A stretch of 64,000 nucleotides of DNA from CAYWBU01 sp942491525 (lineage in GTDB: Bacteria > Desulfobacterota > Desulfomonilia > UBA1062). Under the pieces are notes generated by a model. The model ran no database searches, had not been told where the DNA came from, and saw nothing but the letters and a program-made list of their open reading frames with translations. A program made the translations under genes and the position numbers. Positions 8,573 to 16,592 of the stretch are shown in pieces (within the stretch, counting starts at the first letter, position 1; every line of letters begins with the position of its first letter). The stretch is taken from NCBI GenBank assembly GCA_942491525.1, contig CALOBW010000044.1, positions 215,551 through 279,550 of the forward strand, written 5' to 3'.

Positions 8573-8613
8573 TTTACATTTAATGACAAATAATTACGCT
8601 CGAATAACATTCT
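8573..8613 (+). promoter_or_regulatory. Duplicated upstream element of lipoprotein 2 (10-bp repeats)
   Basis: TTTACA, ATGACA and ATTACG occur at 8573, 8583 and 8593, each 10 bp apart. The segment 8586-8613 is identical base for base to 10380-10407, upstream of lipoprotein 3. The shared block also contains GCTCGAATAACATTCT. It is a probable activator site and promoter region, copied with the gene. Confidence 0.55.
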
Positions 8614-8670
8614 AGATTAAAGTTAGTGATAGAAGTTTATCTATTGAAATTACATCACGAAGGAGTTTTT

Positions 8671-10194
8671 ATGAAGAGAAGTGTCTTTCTAATCTTTCTG
8701 GTTCTGGCCCTGTCTGGCTGCGTTAAGGAAAAAAATGTTGCCCTAGTGGTTACAGCCAGCGTCACCGGCAACGAAACCGAGACCCTGCGTTACTTCAACA
8801 CCGACGATTTGAGCATAGACCGCAACTCACAGTCCCTTGGCGTAGATCAGCCCAACATGATCCTGACCTCCCCGGACGGCAAGAAGGCCTATGTGGCCAG
8901 CGCCCACTACCCGCTACCCCCGGCCCATGACCGCAACTGGATCTGGCAGATTGACCTGGAGAATGACAGCGCCACATCATTCAAGGTTACCGAAGCCGGC
9001 ATTGATGCCGAGCTTGGCGGTTTCCTCGGTTCCGTCTTTGACATGCAGCTATCTAAAGATGGCTCCACCCTCTATGTGGGCAACTTCAGCGTCACCAGAG
9101 CCTACATCTCAACCTATGATACCGCAACTTTGGACTGCACAAACTACTTCACCACCGACCTGACCAGCCATCCCGACAACCCGGCAACAATCAACTCAGA
9201 CTTCCACCGTCAGGCCTGGGATATGGCCGTCAACCCGGCCATGGAGAATGTTGTCTACGTGCTGGCCGGTGACGGGGTTGACACCAGCCTGCGTGCCTTT
9301 GACATGAATGACACCTGGAATATCCTCTACCGCAAAGTTGCCCGCCTGCTGGGCGGCGATGACTACTACCTGCCCTACAGCGGCGCCGAAAACTCCCAGG
9401 ACTACAGCCTGATCGTAGATCCCGAAGGCGAACTGGTGGTCGTTCTTTCAGACAAGCTCTATCCCTTCCGCGTCGAGGCTGACGGCTCACTGACCGAACT
9501 CTACGGCGGCAACGGTGTGCCTGTGGCCCCGGATGGCAGCAGCGCCAGCCTCTACGGCAAGACCGACCTGCTCTTCACCAAGAACAACATCTACCCCAAG
9601 GGCATCATGTGGGTTAACTCCAGCGGCATCAAACTGGGTGAACTCAACCTGGGCGGCGGCTCCATGTGCCTCGACAAAGACCGGTTGCTCAACGAAGATC
9701 CCAACCCTTACGTCTACTCTGTAGGCCAGATCTCCAACGGCATCGTTACCGGCCTGCTTGATCTGCTGGGTGCCGAGGGTGCTGCTGACTTCGTCAACAA
9801 CATCCAGTTCTACGGCATCTCATCATCGATCATGGCCGGCGACTACTGCCTGATGGGTCTGGCACCAATCGTATCCATGGACCTGATCGGCGGCATCGCC
9901 AAGAACGACGCCATTGCGGGCAAGAGCTTCTTCCTGGCCTTCAAGCCGATCTTTGACGGCACCACCCCGACCCTGCACGGAGCCCAGATTCTGGATATCC
10001 GTCCGGACAACATGACCGTCAACACCGACAACGACATGGCCCTGATGACCAGCTACTACTCCAAGGAGCTGCGCCTGATCGAAAAGAGCCCCACCTGGGC
10101 CACCACCAAGACCCGCAGCAAAGACCTGGGCGCCGGTGAGAACAACAACTATCCCTGGGCTCTAGGCTTCGCCAAGTACGAGTATGAAGAGTAA
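8671..10194 (+). CDS. Paralogous lipoprotein 2 (beta-propeller-like)
   Basis: The 507-residue lipoprotein has the signal MKRSVFLIFLVLALSGC with the acceptor Cys at residue 17. Its mature sequence is very close to lipoprotein 3 and more distantly related to lipoprotein 1. Shared blocks are SPDGKKAYVASAHYPLPP, the FSVTRAY-STYDTATL block, VYVLAGDGVDTSLRAFDM, DPEGELVVVLSDKLYPFRV, and a C-terminal LIEKSPTWATTKTRS. A propeller fold is inferred. The start at 8671 follows GAAGGAG with good spacing; an ATG at 8626 in frame lacks a site and would spoil the signal peptide. The 5' flanking DNA is duplicated upstream of lipoprotein 3. The function is unknown. Confidence 0.8.
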   Translation: MKRSVFLIFLVLALSGCVKEKNVALVVTASVTGNETETLRYFNTDDLSIDRNSQSLGVDQPNMILTSPDGKKAYVASAHYPLPPAHDRNWIWQIDLENDSATSFKVTEAGIDAELGGFLGSVFDMQLSKDGSTLYVGNFSVTRAYISTYDTATLDCTNYFTTDLTSHPDNPATINSDFHRQAWDMAVNPAMENVVYVLAGDGVDTSLRAFDMNDTWNILYRKVARLLGGDDYYLPYSGAENSQDYSLIVDPEGELVVVLSDKLYPFRVEADGSLTELYGGNGVPVAPDGSSASLYGKTDLLFTKNNIYPKGIMWVNSSGIKLGELNLGGGSMCLDKDRLLNEDPNPYVYSVGQISNGIVTGLLDLLGAEGAADFVNNIQFYGISSSIMAGDYCLMGLAPIVSMDLIGGIAKNDAIAGKSFFLAFKPIFDGTTPTLHGAQILDIRPDNMTVNTDNDMALMTSYYSKELRLIEKSPTWATTKTRSKDLGAGENNNYPWALGFAKYEYEE

Positions 10195-10237
10195 TCAACA
10201 ACCGGGGTAGCCCCAACACTACCCCAGACCTCCAATG

Positions 10238-10268
10238 GGCAAGGAGGTTAACCTCCTTGCCATTTTTT
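10238..10268 (+). terminator. Terminator 1 after lipoprotein 2
   Basis: A perfect 24-base palindrome at 10238-10261 (arms GGCAAGGAGGTT / AACCTCCTTGCC) is followed by ATTTTTT. It is a canonical intrinsic terminator. Confidence 0.85.
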
Positions 10269-10276
10269 CAAAACCC

Positions 10277-10302
10277 GGGCCGGCTGCAAAGCCGGCCCTT
10301 TT
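10277..10302 (+). terminator. Terminator 2 after lipoprotein 2
   Basis: GGGCCGGC at 10277-10284 pairs with GCCGGCCC at 10291-10298 across a 6-base loop and is followed by TTTT. It lies 15 bp beyond the first terminator, giving a tandem arrangement that isolates the two paralogous lipoprotein genes. Confidence 0.75.
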
Positions 10303-10366
10303 AATAAATCGCAAAACCCTACTTTATCGACACCTCTCTGGAATCAATAACTTTTTGCATTTATAA

Positions 10367-10407
10367 ATTACATTAAGTTACAAATAATTACGCTCGAATA
10401 ACATTCT
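10367..10407 (+). promoter_or_regulatory. Duplicated upstream element of lipoprotein 3 (10-bp repeats)
   Basis: ATTACA, GTTACA and ATTACG lie at 10367, 10377 and 10387, one helical turn apart. Bases 10380-10407 are identical to 8586-8613. The leader further down also shares ATCACGAAGGAGTTT with lipoprotein 2, which includes the ribosome binding site. Confidence 0.55.
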
Positions 10408-10463
10408 TAAAGATCCCCTGTGCTAGATTTCAAACATTAAATTTCATCACGAAGGAGTTTGCC

Positions 10464-11999
10464 ATGAAGAGAAGTTTTTTAGGGGCCATGATCGCCATAT
10501 CGATCGCACTGACCGGCTGCGTAGAGGAGAAAAATGTTGCCCTGGTCGCCACAGCCAGTGTCATCGGTAACGAAAACGAAAGCTTACGCTACATCAACAC
10601 CGATGACATGAGTCTTGACCGCAATTCGCAGAGCCTCGGCATCGATCAGCCCAACATAATCATTACCGCCCCGGACGGCAAGAAGGCCTATGTTGCCAGC
10701 GCCCATTATCCGTTGCCCCCCGCCCACGACCGCAACTGGCTCTTTCAGATAGACATGGAAAATGACACCGCCACCTCATTTAAGGTAACCGAGGCCGGCA
10801 AAGATATGGAAGGATTCGGCTTCCTGGGTTCAATCTTTGACATGGAGCTTTCACAGGACGGATCGCGCCTCTTTGTGGGCAACTTCAGCGTCACCAGAGC
10901 CTATGTCTCAACCTATGACACTGCTACGCTGGACTGCATCAACTACTTCACCACCGACCTGACCAGCCACCCCGACAACCCCAAAGTCATCAACTCCGAC
11001 TTCCACCGCGGAGTCTGGGACATGGCGGTCAACCCCAAGATGGAAAACGTGGTCTATGTGCTGGCCGGTGACGGCGTTGACACCAGCCTGCGCGCCTTTG
11101 ACATGGACGACACCTTCGATGTGCTCTACCGCAAGGTTGCCCGCCTGCTGGGCGAGGATGACTACTACCTGCCCTACAGCGGCGCCGAGAACTCCCAGGA
11201 CTACAGCCTGATCGTCGACCCCGAGGGCGAGCTGGTGGTTGTGCTCTCAGACAAACTCTACCCCTTCCGCGTCGAGGCTGACGGCTCACTGACCGAACTC
11301 TACGGCGGCAACGGCGTCCCCGTGGCCCCGGATAACAGCAGCGCCACCCTCTTCGGCAAGACCGAGATGCACTTCACCAAGAATGACATCTACCCCAAGG
11401 GCATCATGTGGGTTAACTCCAGCGGCATCAAACTGGGCGGCCTCAACCTCGGTGGCGGTTCAATGTGTCTGGACAAGGACCGTCTGCTCAATGAAGATGC
11501 CGACCCCTACGTCTACTCAGTTGGCCAGATCACCAACGGCCTGGTTACTGGCCTGCTCGACATCCTGGGTGCCGACGGCGCAGCCGACTTCATCAACAAC
11601 ATCCAGTTCTACGGTGTTTCAGCCTCTGCCATGGCCGGCGACTACGCCCTGATGACCCTGGCACCCATCGCATCCATGGACCTGGTTGGCGATATCGTCA
11701 AGAACGACGCCATTGCCGGCAAGACCTTCTTCGTGGCCTTCAAGCCCATCTTTGCCGGCACCACCCCGACCCTGCACGGCGCCCAGATTCTGGATATCCG
11801 TCCCAATCTGATGGCGGTCAACCCGGACAATGATATGGCCCTGATGACCAGCTACTACGACAAGGAGCTGCGCCTGATCGAGAAGAGCCCCACCTGGGCC
11901 ACCACCAAGACCCGCAGCACCAAGCTGGGCGACGGCAACCTGACCTACGCCTACCCCCACGCCCTGGGCTTCGCCAAATATGAGGTCGAGAAGAAGTAA
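10464..11999 (+). CDS. Paralogous lipoprotein 3 (beta-propeller-like)
   Basis: The 511-residue lipoprotein has the signal MKRSFLGAMIAISIALTGC. It aligns nearly end to end with lipoprotein 2 and keeps all its strand motifs, including the block ending VNSSGIKLGGLNLGGGS-CLDKD, AGDGVDTSLRAFD and EKSPTWATTKTRS. GAAGGAG precedes the ATG. It has its own copy of the regulatory block and its own terminator, so each paralogue is an independent transcription unit. This argues for dosage or variant duplication rather than an operon. No enzyme signature is seen. Confidence 0.8.
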   Translation: MKRSFLGAMIAISIALTGCVEEKNVALVATASVIGNENESLRYINTDDMSLDRNSQSLGIDQPNIIITAPDGKKAYVASAHYPLPPAHDRNWLFQIDMENDTATSFKVTEAGKDMEGFGFLGSIFDMELSQDGSRLFVGNFSVTRAYVSTYDTATLDCINYFTTDLTSHPDNPKVINSDFHRGVWDMAVNPKMENVVYVLAGDGVDTSLRAFDMDDTFDVLYRKVARLLGEDDYYLPYSGAENSQDYSLIVDPEGELVVVLSDKLYPFRVEADGSLTELYGGNGVPVAPDNSSATLFGKTEMHFTKNDIYPKGIMWVNSSGIKLGGLNLGGGSMCLDKDRLLNEDADPYVYSVGQITNGLVTGLLDILGADGAADFINNIQFYGVSASAMAGDYALMTLAPIASMDLVGDIVKNDAIAGKTFFVAFKPIFAGTTPTLHGAQILDIRPNLMAVNPDNDMALMTSYYDKELRLIEKSPTWATTKTRSTKLGDGNLTYAYPHALGFAKYEVEKK

Positions 12000-12021
12000 G
12001 CTCAGTTACATCGAAACACCA

Positions 12022-12052
12022 AGGCCGGCTGATAATTCAGCCGGCCTTTTTT
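12022..12052 (+). terminator. Terminator after lipoprotein 3
   Basis: AGGCCGGCTGA at 12022-12032 pairs with TCAGCCGGCCT at 12037-12047, followed by TTTTT. It lies 23 bp past the stop codon. Confidence 0.85.
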
Positions 12053-12095
12053 ACGTCGACTTTACAACCGTTAACGACTCTGCTAGCCTTAACGG

Positions 12096-12692
12096 ATGCA
12101 GGAACAAAAACTGGCCCTCTTCGATTTCGACGGCACCATCTCGACCAAGGACACCACTTCGCACTTCATCAAGGTGACCGTCGGCAAACGACGCTTCAAC
12201 CGCGGCCGCATCATCCTGATTCCGGTGCTGCTGGGCTACGCGAGCGGCTTTCTGAGCCACCACCGCGCCAAAGAGCTCTTCCTGAGCCACTACTTCAGGG
12301 GCTGGCCAACAGAAAAATTTCTGCAGGCCGTCAGGGATTATCATGAACAGCACCTGCCCGGCATCCTGCGTTCAAAAGCCATAGAGCGCATCCAGTGGCA
12401 CCAGCAGCAGAAGCACCGCATCGTGGTCGTCTCCGGCTCCCTGAGCCTGCTGCTGGAAAAGTGGTGCAATGAGCACCAGCTTGAGCTGATCGCCACCGGC
12501 TTCGATGTGGCAGGCGAGACCATCAGCGGCCAGCTCTCGACCCGCAACTGCTTTGCCGGCGAAAAGGCCGTGCGCATCTATGACGCCATCAATCTGAATG
12601 ACTACAGCCACATCTACGCCTACGGTGACAGCAGCGGCGACAAAGAGATGCTGGCCCTGGCCGACGAGGCGCACTACAAACCCTTCGAATAG
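12096..12692 (+). CDS. HAD-IB phosphatase (phosphoserine phosphatase-like)
   Basis: The 198-residue protein has motif I LFDFDGTIS (nucleophile Asp), motif II VVVSGSLS, the motif III Lys in FAGEKAVRIYD, and motif IV YAYGDSSGDKEML. The length and the helical cap after motif I fit the HAD-IB group that includes SerB and the membrane-lipid-linked PgpC-like phosphatases. The start at 12096 has no strong ribosome binding site, but motif I begins at residue 7, so little can be missing upstream. It stands alone after a terminator and converges on the next gene, the stops lying 1 bp apart. The substrate is undetermined. Confidence 0.85.
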   Translation: MQEQKLALFDFDGTISTKDTTSHFIKVTVGKRRFNRGRIILIPVLLGYASGFLSHHRAKELFLSHYFRGWPTEKFLQAVRDYHEQHLPGILRSKAIERIQWHQQQKHRIVVVSGSLSLLLEKWCNEHQLELIATGFDVAGETISGQLSTRNCFAGEKAVRIYDAINLNDYSHIYAYGDSSGDKEMLALADEAHYKPFE

Positions 12693-12693
12693 C

Positions 12694-13269
12694 CTAACGC
12701 ACAATCTTAAATGTCTCGACCCAGATCACTTCACAGGCGTGGTTGCCGGTGTCTTCACGGGTCATCGAACTCTGCCAGTGCCAGCCATCAGGTCCCTGTA
12801 CACGCACCAGGTGGCCGGTCAGCTCAATTACATTACCCTTCCTGGTCTTTCTGAGCTGCTTATTGACAGCCGGCCCGGCGGGTAGCATGTGCATGTTGGC
12901 GCTGTTGATCTCAATCTCGCGCCGCGGGATGGGGAACTCCTTAACGCGCCAATAGTACCAACGATTTGCCTGCCGGATCTTAATCTCCTCCAGCACCGTG
13001 CTGTCGGACATGGGGCCCCAGCCCAGCGCCAGATCAACCGGCGAGAGCTTGCCCTCATGGCCGCGGCTGTACCTGCGTTTGGAGAGCACCCGCGCCTGAA
13101 TGCCGAAACGCGCCAAAGGCTGGATGGTGTATTGGCCGCTGTTGAAGGGTTCCACGTCGGAGAGGCTCTCCTGCATGGGCTCAAAGGGTGCAATCTCACC
13201 GGGCGGCTGCTTGACCTCGCCGCAGGCGGCCAAGACAAAAAACAATCCGATCAAGACCAGTCTCTTCAT
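12694..13269 (-). CDS. Conserved envelope lipoprotein, unknown function
   Basis: From ATG 13269 the product has 191 residues with the lipoprotein signal MKRLVLIGLFFVLAAC. An in-frame ATG at 13299 would add 10 residues ahead of the signal and is less likely. The mature part contains LSPVDLALGWGPMSD, a YYWRVKEFPIPRREIE segment, SANMHMLPAG, and DGWHWQSSMTREDTG near the end. I recognise this combination as a widespread conserved protein of proteobacteria with no assigned function. It is rich in Trp and His but no catalytic triad can be named. It is downstream of the phosphatase-GDPD lipoprotein, separated by a terminator. Confidence 0.75.
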   Translation of the reverse strand: MKRLVLIGLFFVLAACGEVKQPPGEIAPFEPMQESLSDVEPFNSGQYTIQPLARFGIQARVLSKRRYSRGHEGKLSPVDLALGWGPMSDSTVLEEIKIRQANRWYYWRVKEFPIPRREIEINSANMHMLPAGPAVNKQLRKTRKGNVIELTGHLVRVQGPDGWHWQSSMTREDTGNHACEVIWVETFKIVR

Positions 13270-13312
13270 AGAGCTAAAGATAGCCCTGACGGGCGGCAAA
13301 TCAAAGCCTATG

Positions 13313-13338
13313 GAAAGCCCGGGTCGAACGACCCGGGC
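13313..13338 (-). terminator. Terminator after the GDPD fusion gene
   Basis: Arms GCCCGGGTCG (13317-13326) and CGACCCGGGC (13329-13338) form a 10-bp stem with a tight loop. Read on the minus strand it is followed by a short TTT tail, so its strength is uncertain. Confidence 0.6.
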
Positions 13339-13345
13339 CGTATTC

Positions 13346-15610
13346 TTAGTCAGCCAGAACTTCGGCCAGCAACTCCGGGTTGTCGGTCATGATGCCGTCA
13401 ACCTTGGCCACGTTCTTGAGCCAGCGCATGCTGAAGGCCTGATTTACGGTCCAGATGTTGGAGTTGATCCCAGCGGCCCGGGCCTTGGCGATCACATCCG
13501 GAGTCGAGATAGCCCACGGCAGCGCCAGAACCTCACCGGGCTGATCCGGAGCCATCAGATCCTCTACGGTGGAGCTCAGGAAGTCGAGCACACCGTCGAT
13601 TGAATAGCAGCGGACCAGGTCCATGTTGCGCTCCTGCCCCTTCTGTTTGATCAGATCCAGGGCTTCCTGGTTGAAGGCACCCATCTGCAGGCGATTGATC
13701 AGCTGACCGGTGCCGCCGTCATACGTTGCAATCAACTCCAGGACCTTATCAACGGCCTCATCACGATTCTCGGCACTCTTGATCTCGAGAATCATGGGAA
13801 TTTCAGGAAATTCATCTACCAACATTTTCAGTACATCTTCAACAGTGGGAATACTGACTGGCGCGTATGTGCCATCACGATACGGATATTTACCATTCTC
13901 TTTAAAATTCCATCCAGCATTCAATGCTTGCAAATCAGCGAGATAGTACTCAGTTATTGGACCACTACCGTTGGTACAACGGTCAACAGTAGCATCATGC
14001 GAAATTACCATATAGCCATCCTTGGTCATATGACAGTCACCCTCAATAGCGTCAGCACCCATCTTTATCGCATACCTATATGCCTCAAGTGTATCCTCGG
14101 GCTTTAAAAGTCCACCGCCACGATGGGCAATGTTCATTGGATACTTTCCACCAACACTATAATCGGTCAGCCAAACATTATCCGCCTCCGGACCTTCCTC
14201 TGCCAGACCGAGCCATACCATCACATCTTCCCAGGTCCAGCAAATATCTTCAGCAAGAACCGGATCGGTCTCATCATAGCCACCGCCGATCTCCAACAAG
14301 GATGGCATCAACTCATGATGGATCTGGAAGGCGGCATAGGGCACATCATTGGCTCTAGCGCCCAAGCCGTCCTGACGCACAGTGTCACCAACCATGCCGA
14401 CCACGTTCTGCTTGCCATAAAGCTCACAGAAGATGGCGATGGCCTCGGGCTTGAACTCCTCGGAATGCTCATAGGGCATGTCATGTTTGACCAGTGTCAG
14501 AACACTCTTGGCACCGGCAAAGTGCAGCTGCATCTGCTCGCGGGTCTTGGCGCGCATATGCTCGGACATACCGGAGATAATGATCATGTCGCTGTCATCG
14601 CTGGAATCATCCAGATCCTTGCCGACCAACCAGGTGCCGACAACCTCGGCGGCGGTGTGGTCCACCAGGGGCCACTCCTCACGCACGCTGTTCAGGGCGC
14701 TGATGATGTCGATCAGGGCGTTCTTGCCGCCAGTCTCATGCAGGGTATTGTCATGGTCGGTCAGGATGACCCTGCGGTTCTTGGTTTTATCCATGGCGAG
14801 GACGCGCACGATGGCCTCGCCCACAACGCTGGGATCACTCACCAGGCGAGCGCGCAGCACCAGATCCTTCTGCTCATCACCAAAAACATCTTCCGGCAGG
14901 AGAGCGGCCAGTTTCTCAAGCGAGGCCTTGCCACCCTTGTCGGTTGCAACAGGATCGCCCAGCGGATACTCAGTGCCCTCAAAAACCACCGAGAACTGCA
15001 CAACGGCATCGGTCACCTTGGGAGCCAAAATGTGAGCCAGCAAACCCTCACCGGCCAGTTTGGGCAGGGCGTAGACATTGGCATTGGGCAAAATCTCATG
15101 CTTGGAACCACCACCATCAACATGGTTGGCGGCAGTAGCACCATCAGCCACCACAATCTTCAAAACCCGCGCACCAACGCCATCCAGACTGAGGCTCTTG
15201 GGCTCGTCAGCCGCAACCTCCAGCTGCCCACCGGTCAGGACATTATTCAGGAAATCAGAAAAGGCGCTCAGGACAACATTTTCCGGCGCGATTGATTTGA
15301 CATTCAGGTTGGCAGCCATAAGCCCTTCCAGCTCGTCGGCCACCTCGGCCAGCTGGTCCTCGTCGGCCATATCGAGCATACCAACTTTGATGGTCACGAT
15401 CTCCATCAGCTCCTGGTTGGTGCCGTCATCCTCGACGCTCAGACCTGCCAGGGTTTTGGCAATCGATTCCAGGGATGGCGAGACTTCAACCGCCGCTTCT
15501 AGATCGGCCTGGGTAACCGGGAGAGGCTGATCACCATCCTTGCTGCCACAGCCGTTTAAGACCAAACACAGAACAATACCTACGACATACAACCATCTAA
15601 GTTGCTTCAT
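13346..15610 (-). CDS. Lipoprotein fusing a DxDxT phosphatase to a glycerophosphodiester phosphodiesterase
   Basis: From ATG 15610 (AGGAGGA just upstream) the product has 754 residues. A lipoprotein signal with Cys21 (LVLNGC) is followed by an acidic helical region (about 30-130), a region of unclear fold (140-275), a HAD-type phosphatase of the lipin/APP1 sort, and a C-terminal GDPD domain. The phosphatase shows DHDNT at 285-289, IISGMSEHM, Lys375/Lys387 and VGDTVRQD. The GDPD shows HRG at 496-498, EGD at 523-525, HD at 538-539 and IMTDNP near the end. GDPD cleaves glycerophosphodiesters to glycerol-3-phosphate; the first domain could dephosphorylate phosphatidate or a related product. The joint pathway is inferred. 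DNA for about residues 485-610 is clearly AT-richer than its flanks. Confidence 0.85.
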   Translation of the reverse strand: MKQLRWLYVVGIVLCLVLNGCGSKDGDQPLPVTQADLEAAVEVSPSLESIAKTLAGLSVEDDGTNQELMEIVTIKVGMLDMADEDQLAEVADELEGLMAANLNVKSIAPENVVLSAFSDFLNNVLTGGQLEVAADEPKSLSLDGVGARVLKIVVADGATAANHVDGGGSKHEILPNANVYALPKLAGEGLLAHILAPKVTDAVVQFSVVFEGTEYPLGDPVATDKGGKASLEKLAALLPEDVFGDEQKDLVLRARLVSDPSVVGEAIVRVLAMDKTKNRRVILTDHDNTLHETGGKNALIDIISALNSVREEWPLVDHTAAEVVGTWLVGKDLDDSSDDSDMIIISGMSEHMRAKTREQMQLHFAGAKSVLTLVKHDMPYEHSEEFKPEAIAIFCELYGKQNVVGMVGDTVRQDGLGARANDVPYAAFQIHHELMPSLLEIGGGYDETDPVLAEDICWTWEDVMVWLGLAEEGPEADNVWLTDYSVGGKYPMNIAHRGGGLLKPEDTLEAYRYAIKMGADAIEGDCHMTKDGYMVISHDATVDRCTNGSGPITEYYLADLQALNAGWNFKENGKYPYRDGTYAPVSIPTVEDVLKMLVDEFPEIPMILEIKSAENRDEAVDKVLELIATYDGGTGQLINRLQMGAFNQEALDLIKQKGQERNMDLVRCYSIDGVLDFLSSTVEDLMAPDQPGEVLALPWAISTPDVIAKARAAGINSNIWTVNQAFSMRWLKNVAKVDGIMTDNPELLAEVLAD

Positions 15611-15768
15611 ACTTCCTCCTCTTGATGAATAAAACGGATGAGCCAATGCTCAACAAACTCAATGAGAAGAAGATATCATAAATATTAATTTATGGTAAAG
15701 ATAGAATAAATTGTCAGCTCATATTAGGCGCTTATCACTTAATATTATTAATAGATTTTATTCTATCC

Positions 15769-16533
15769 CTACAGGACTCCCGGTATGATGGCCTTGCGAT
15801 TCTGCGGATAGTCACTGAACTTCCGCCTGTACCAGCGGTGGTGCGCAAAGGCGCGCGGAAAGAGGTTGGCAATGGTAAAGATGGCAAAGACCGCCCCGGC
15901 CGGCGTCCAGGTGGCGATGGCGAAGCCGCACCACTCGATGATCTCGCCCAGATAGTTGGGACTCGTCACCCAGCGGTAGAGCCCGCCCTGCGGAATCTTG
16001 TAGCCGCTCTCACCGGGCTGGCGCAGATTGCGCAGGATGGCGTCCGAATTGATATTGATCGAGAGGCCGCAGACCATCATCAAAACGCCGACAATGAAGC
16101 GCGGGTCCACAAGCCAGCTGCTGTCCAGCAGGTGTGGCGCCAGATTGCTGACCGCATAGGCGATCATGTAGCCGTTGAGCAGATTGAAGACGAAGCCGCT
16201 CACAACTGCGGCCACCGGTTTACGCTTGCCCCCGCCCCGGATCAGGCCCGGGAAGATGATTGAACGGTAGAAGTAGTGCAGCTCCCAGATGACCAGAATC
16301 ACCAGCGGCACCAGCTGCATGGCATTGGCGCCCATGAAGAAGACGGCCGCAAAGATAAAGGGCGGCGGCACCTCCATGATGTACCAGCCCAGCTTATAGT
16401 CCATGCGCGGCCCCCAGCCGTCCTGCATATGGCGGCCATAGGGCGCGGTGAAGAAGAAGAGAAACGGAAAGCTGATCAACGCCGTGATCAGCAGGAACCA
16501 GAGGCAGATTTTGTAAAGTAGCAGTCCATCCAT
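15769..16533 (-). CDS. Steroid 5-alpha-reductase-family membrane protein
   Basis: The 254-residue integral membrane protein has about six hydrophobic segments. Its C-terminal half carries the family signature: GLSININSDAILRNLR, YKIPQGGLYRWVTSPNYLGEIIEWCGFA, and a final Phe-rich helix with HHRWYRRKFSDYP. This is the 3-oxo-5-alpha-steroid 4-dehydrogenase C-terminal domain, which reduces double bonds of lipids using NADPH. The start at 16533 has GAGGGG five bases upstream; a GTG at 16539 is less well placed. In bacteria the substrate is rarely known and may be an isoprenoid, fatty acyl or steroid-like lipid. It appears to be a single-gene unit. Confidence 0.87.
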   Translation of the reverse strand: MDGLLLYKICLWFLLITALISFPFLFFFTAPYGRHMQDGWGPRMDYKLGWYIMEVPPPFIFAAVFFMGANAMQLVPLVILVIWELHYFYRSIIFPGLIRGGGKRKPVAAVVSGFVFNLLNGYMIAYAVSNLAPHLLDSSWLVDPRFIVGVLMMVCGLSININSDAILRNLRQPGESGYKIPQGGLYRWVTSPNYLGEIIEWCGFAIATWTPAGAVFAIFTIANLFPRAFAHHRWYRRKFSDYPQNRKAIIPGVL

Positions 16534-16592
16534 AAACACCCCTCAAAATTATAAACGATGTTTATGGAACATAGATTGAAAATTGCGGCCCG

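Larger units (their letters stand above)
8057..8670. other. 614-bp AT-rich intergenic region
   Basis: No convincing gene is seen between the HAD start and lipoprotein 2. An open frame at 8239-8484 on the plus strand has neither a ribosome binding site nor a recognisable protein. The region does hold three regulatory-looking elements listed separately: TTTACA pairs at 8134-8149, a 28-bp palindrome at 8469-8496, and the 10-bp-period repeat block at 8573-8613. Confidence 0.6.

Noticed and set aside
14123..15295. 390-codon plus-strand frame inside the phosphatase-GDPD gene
   Set aside because: It mirrors the codon bias of the true gene on the other strand; no motif or start signal.
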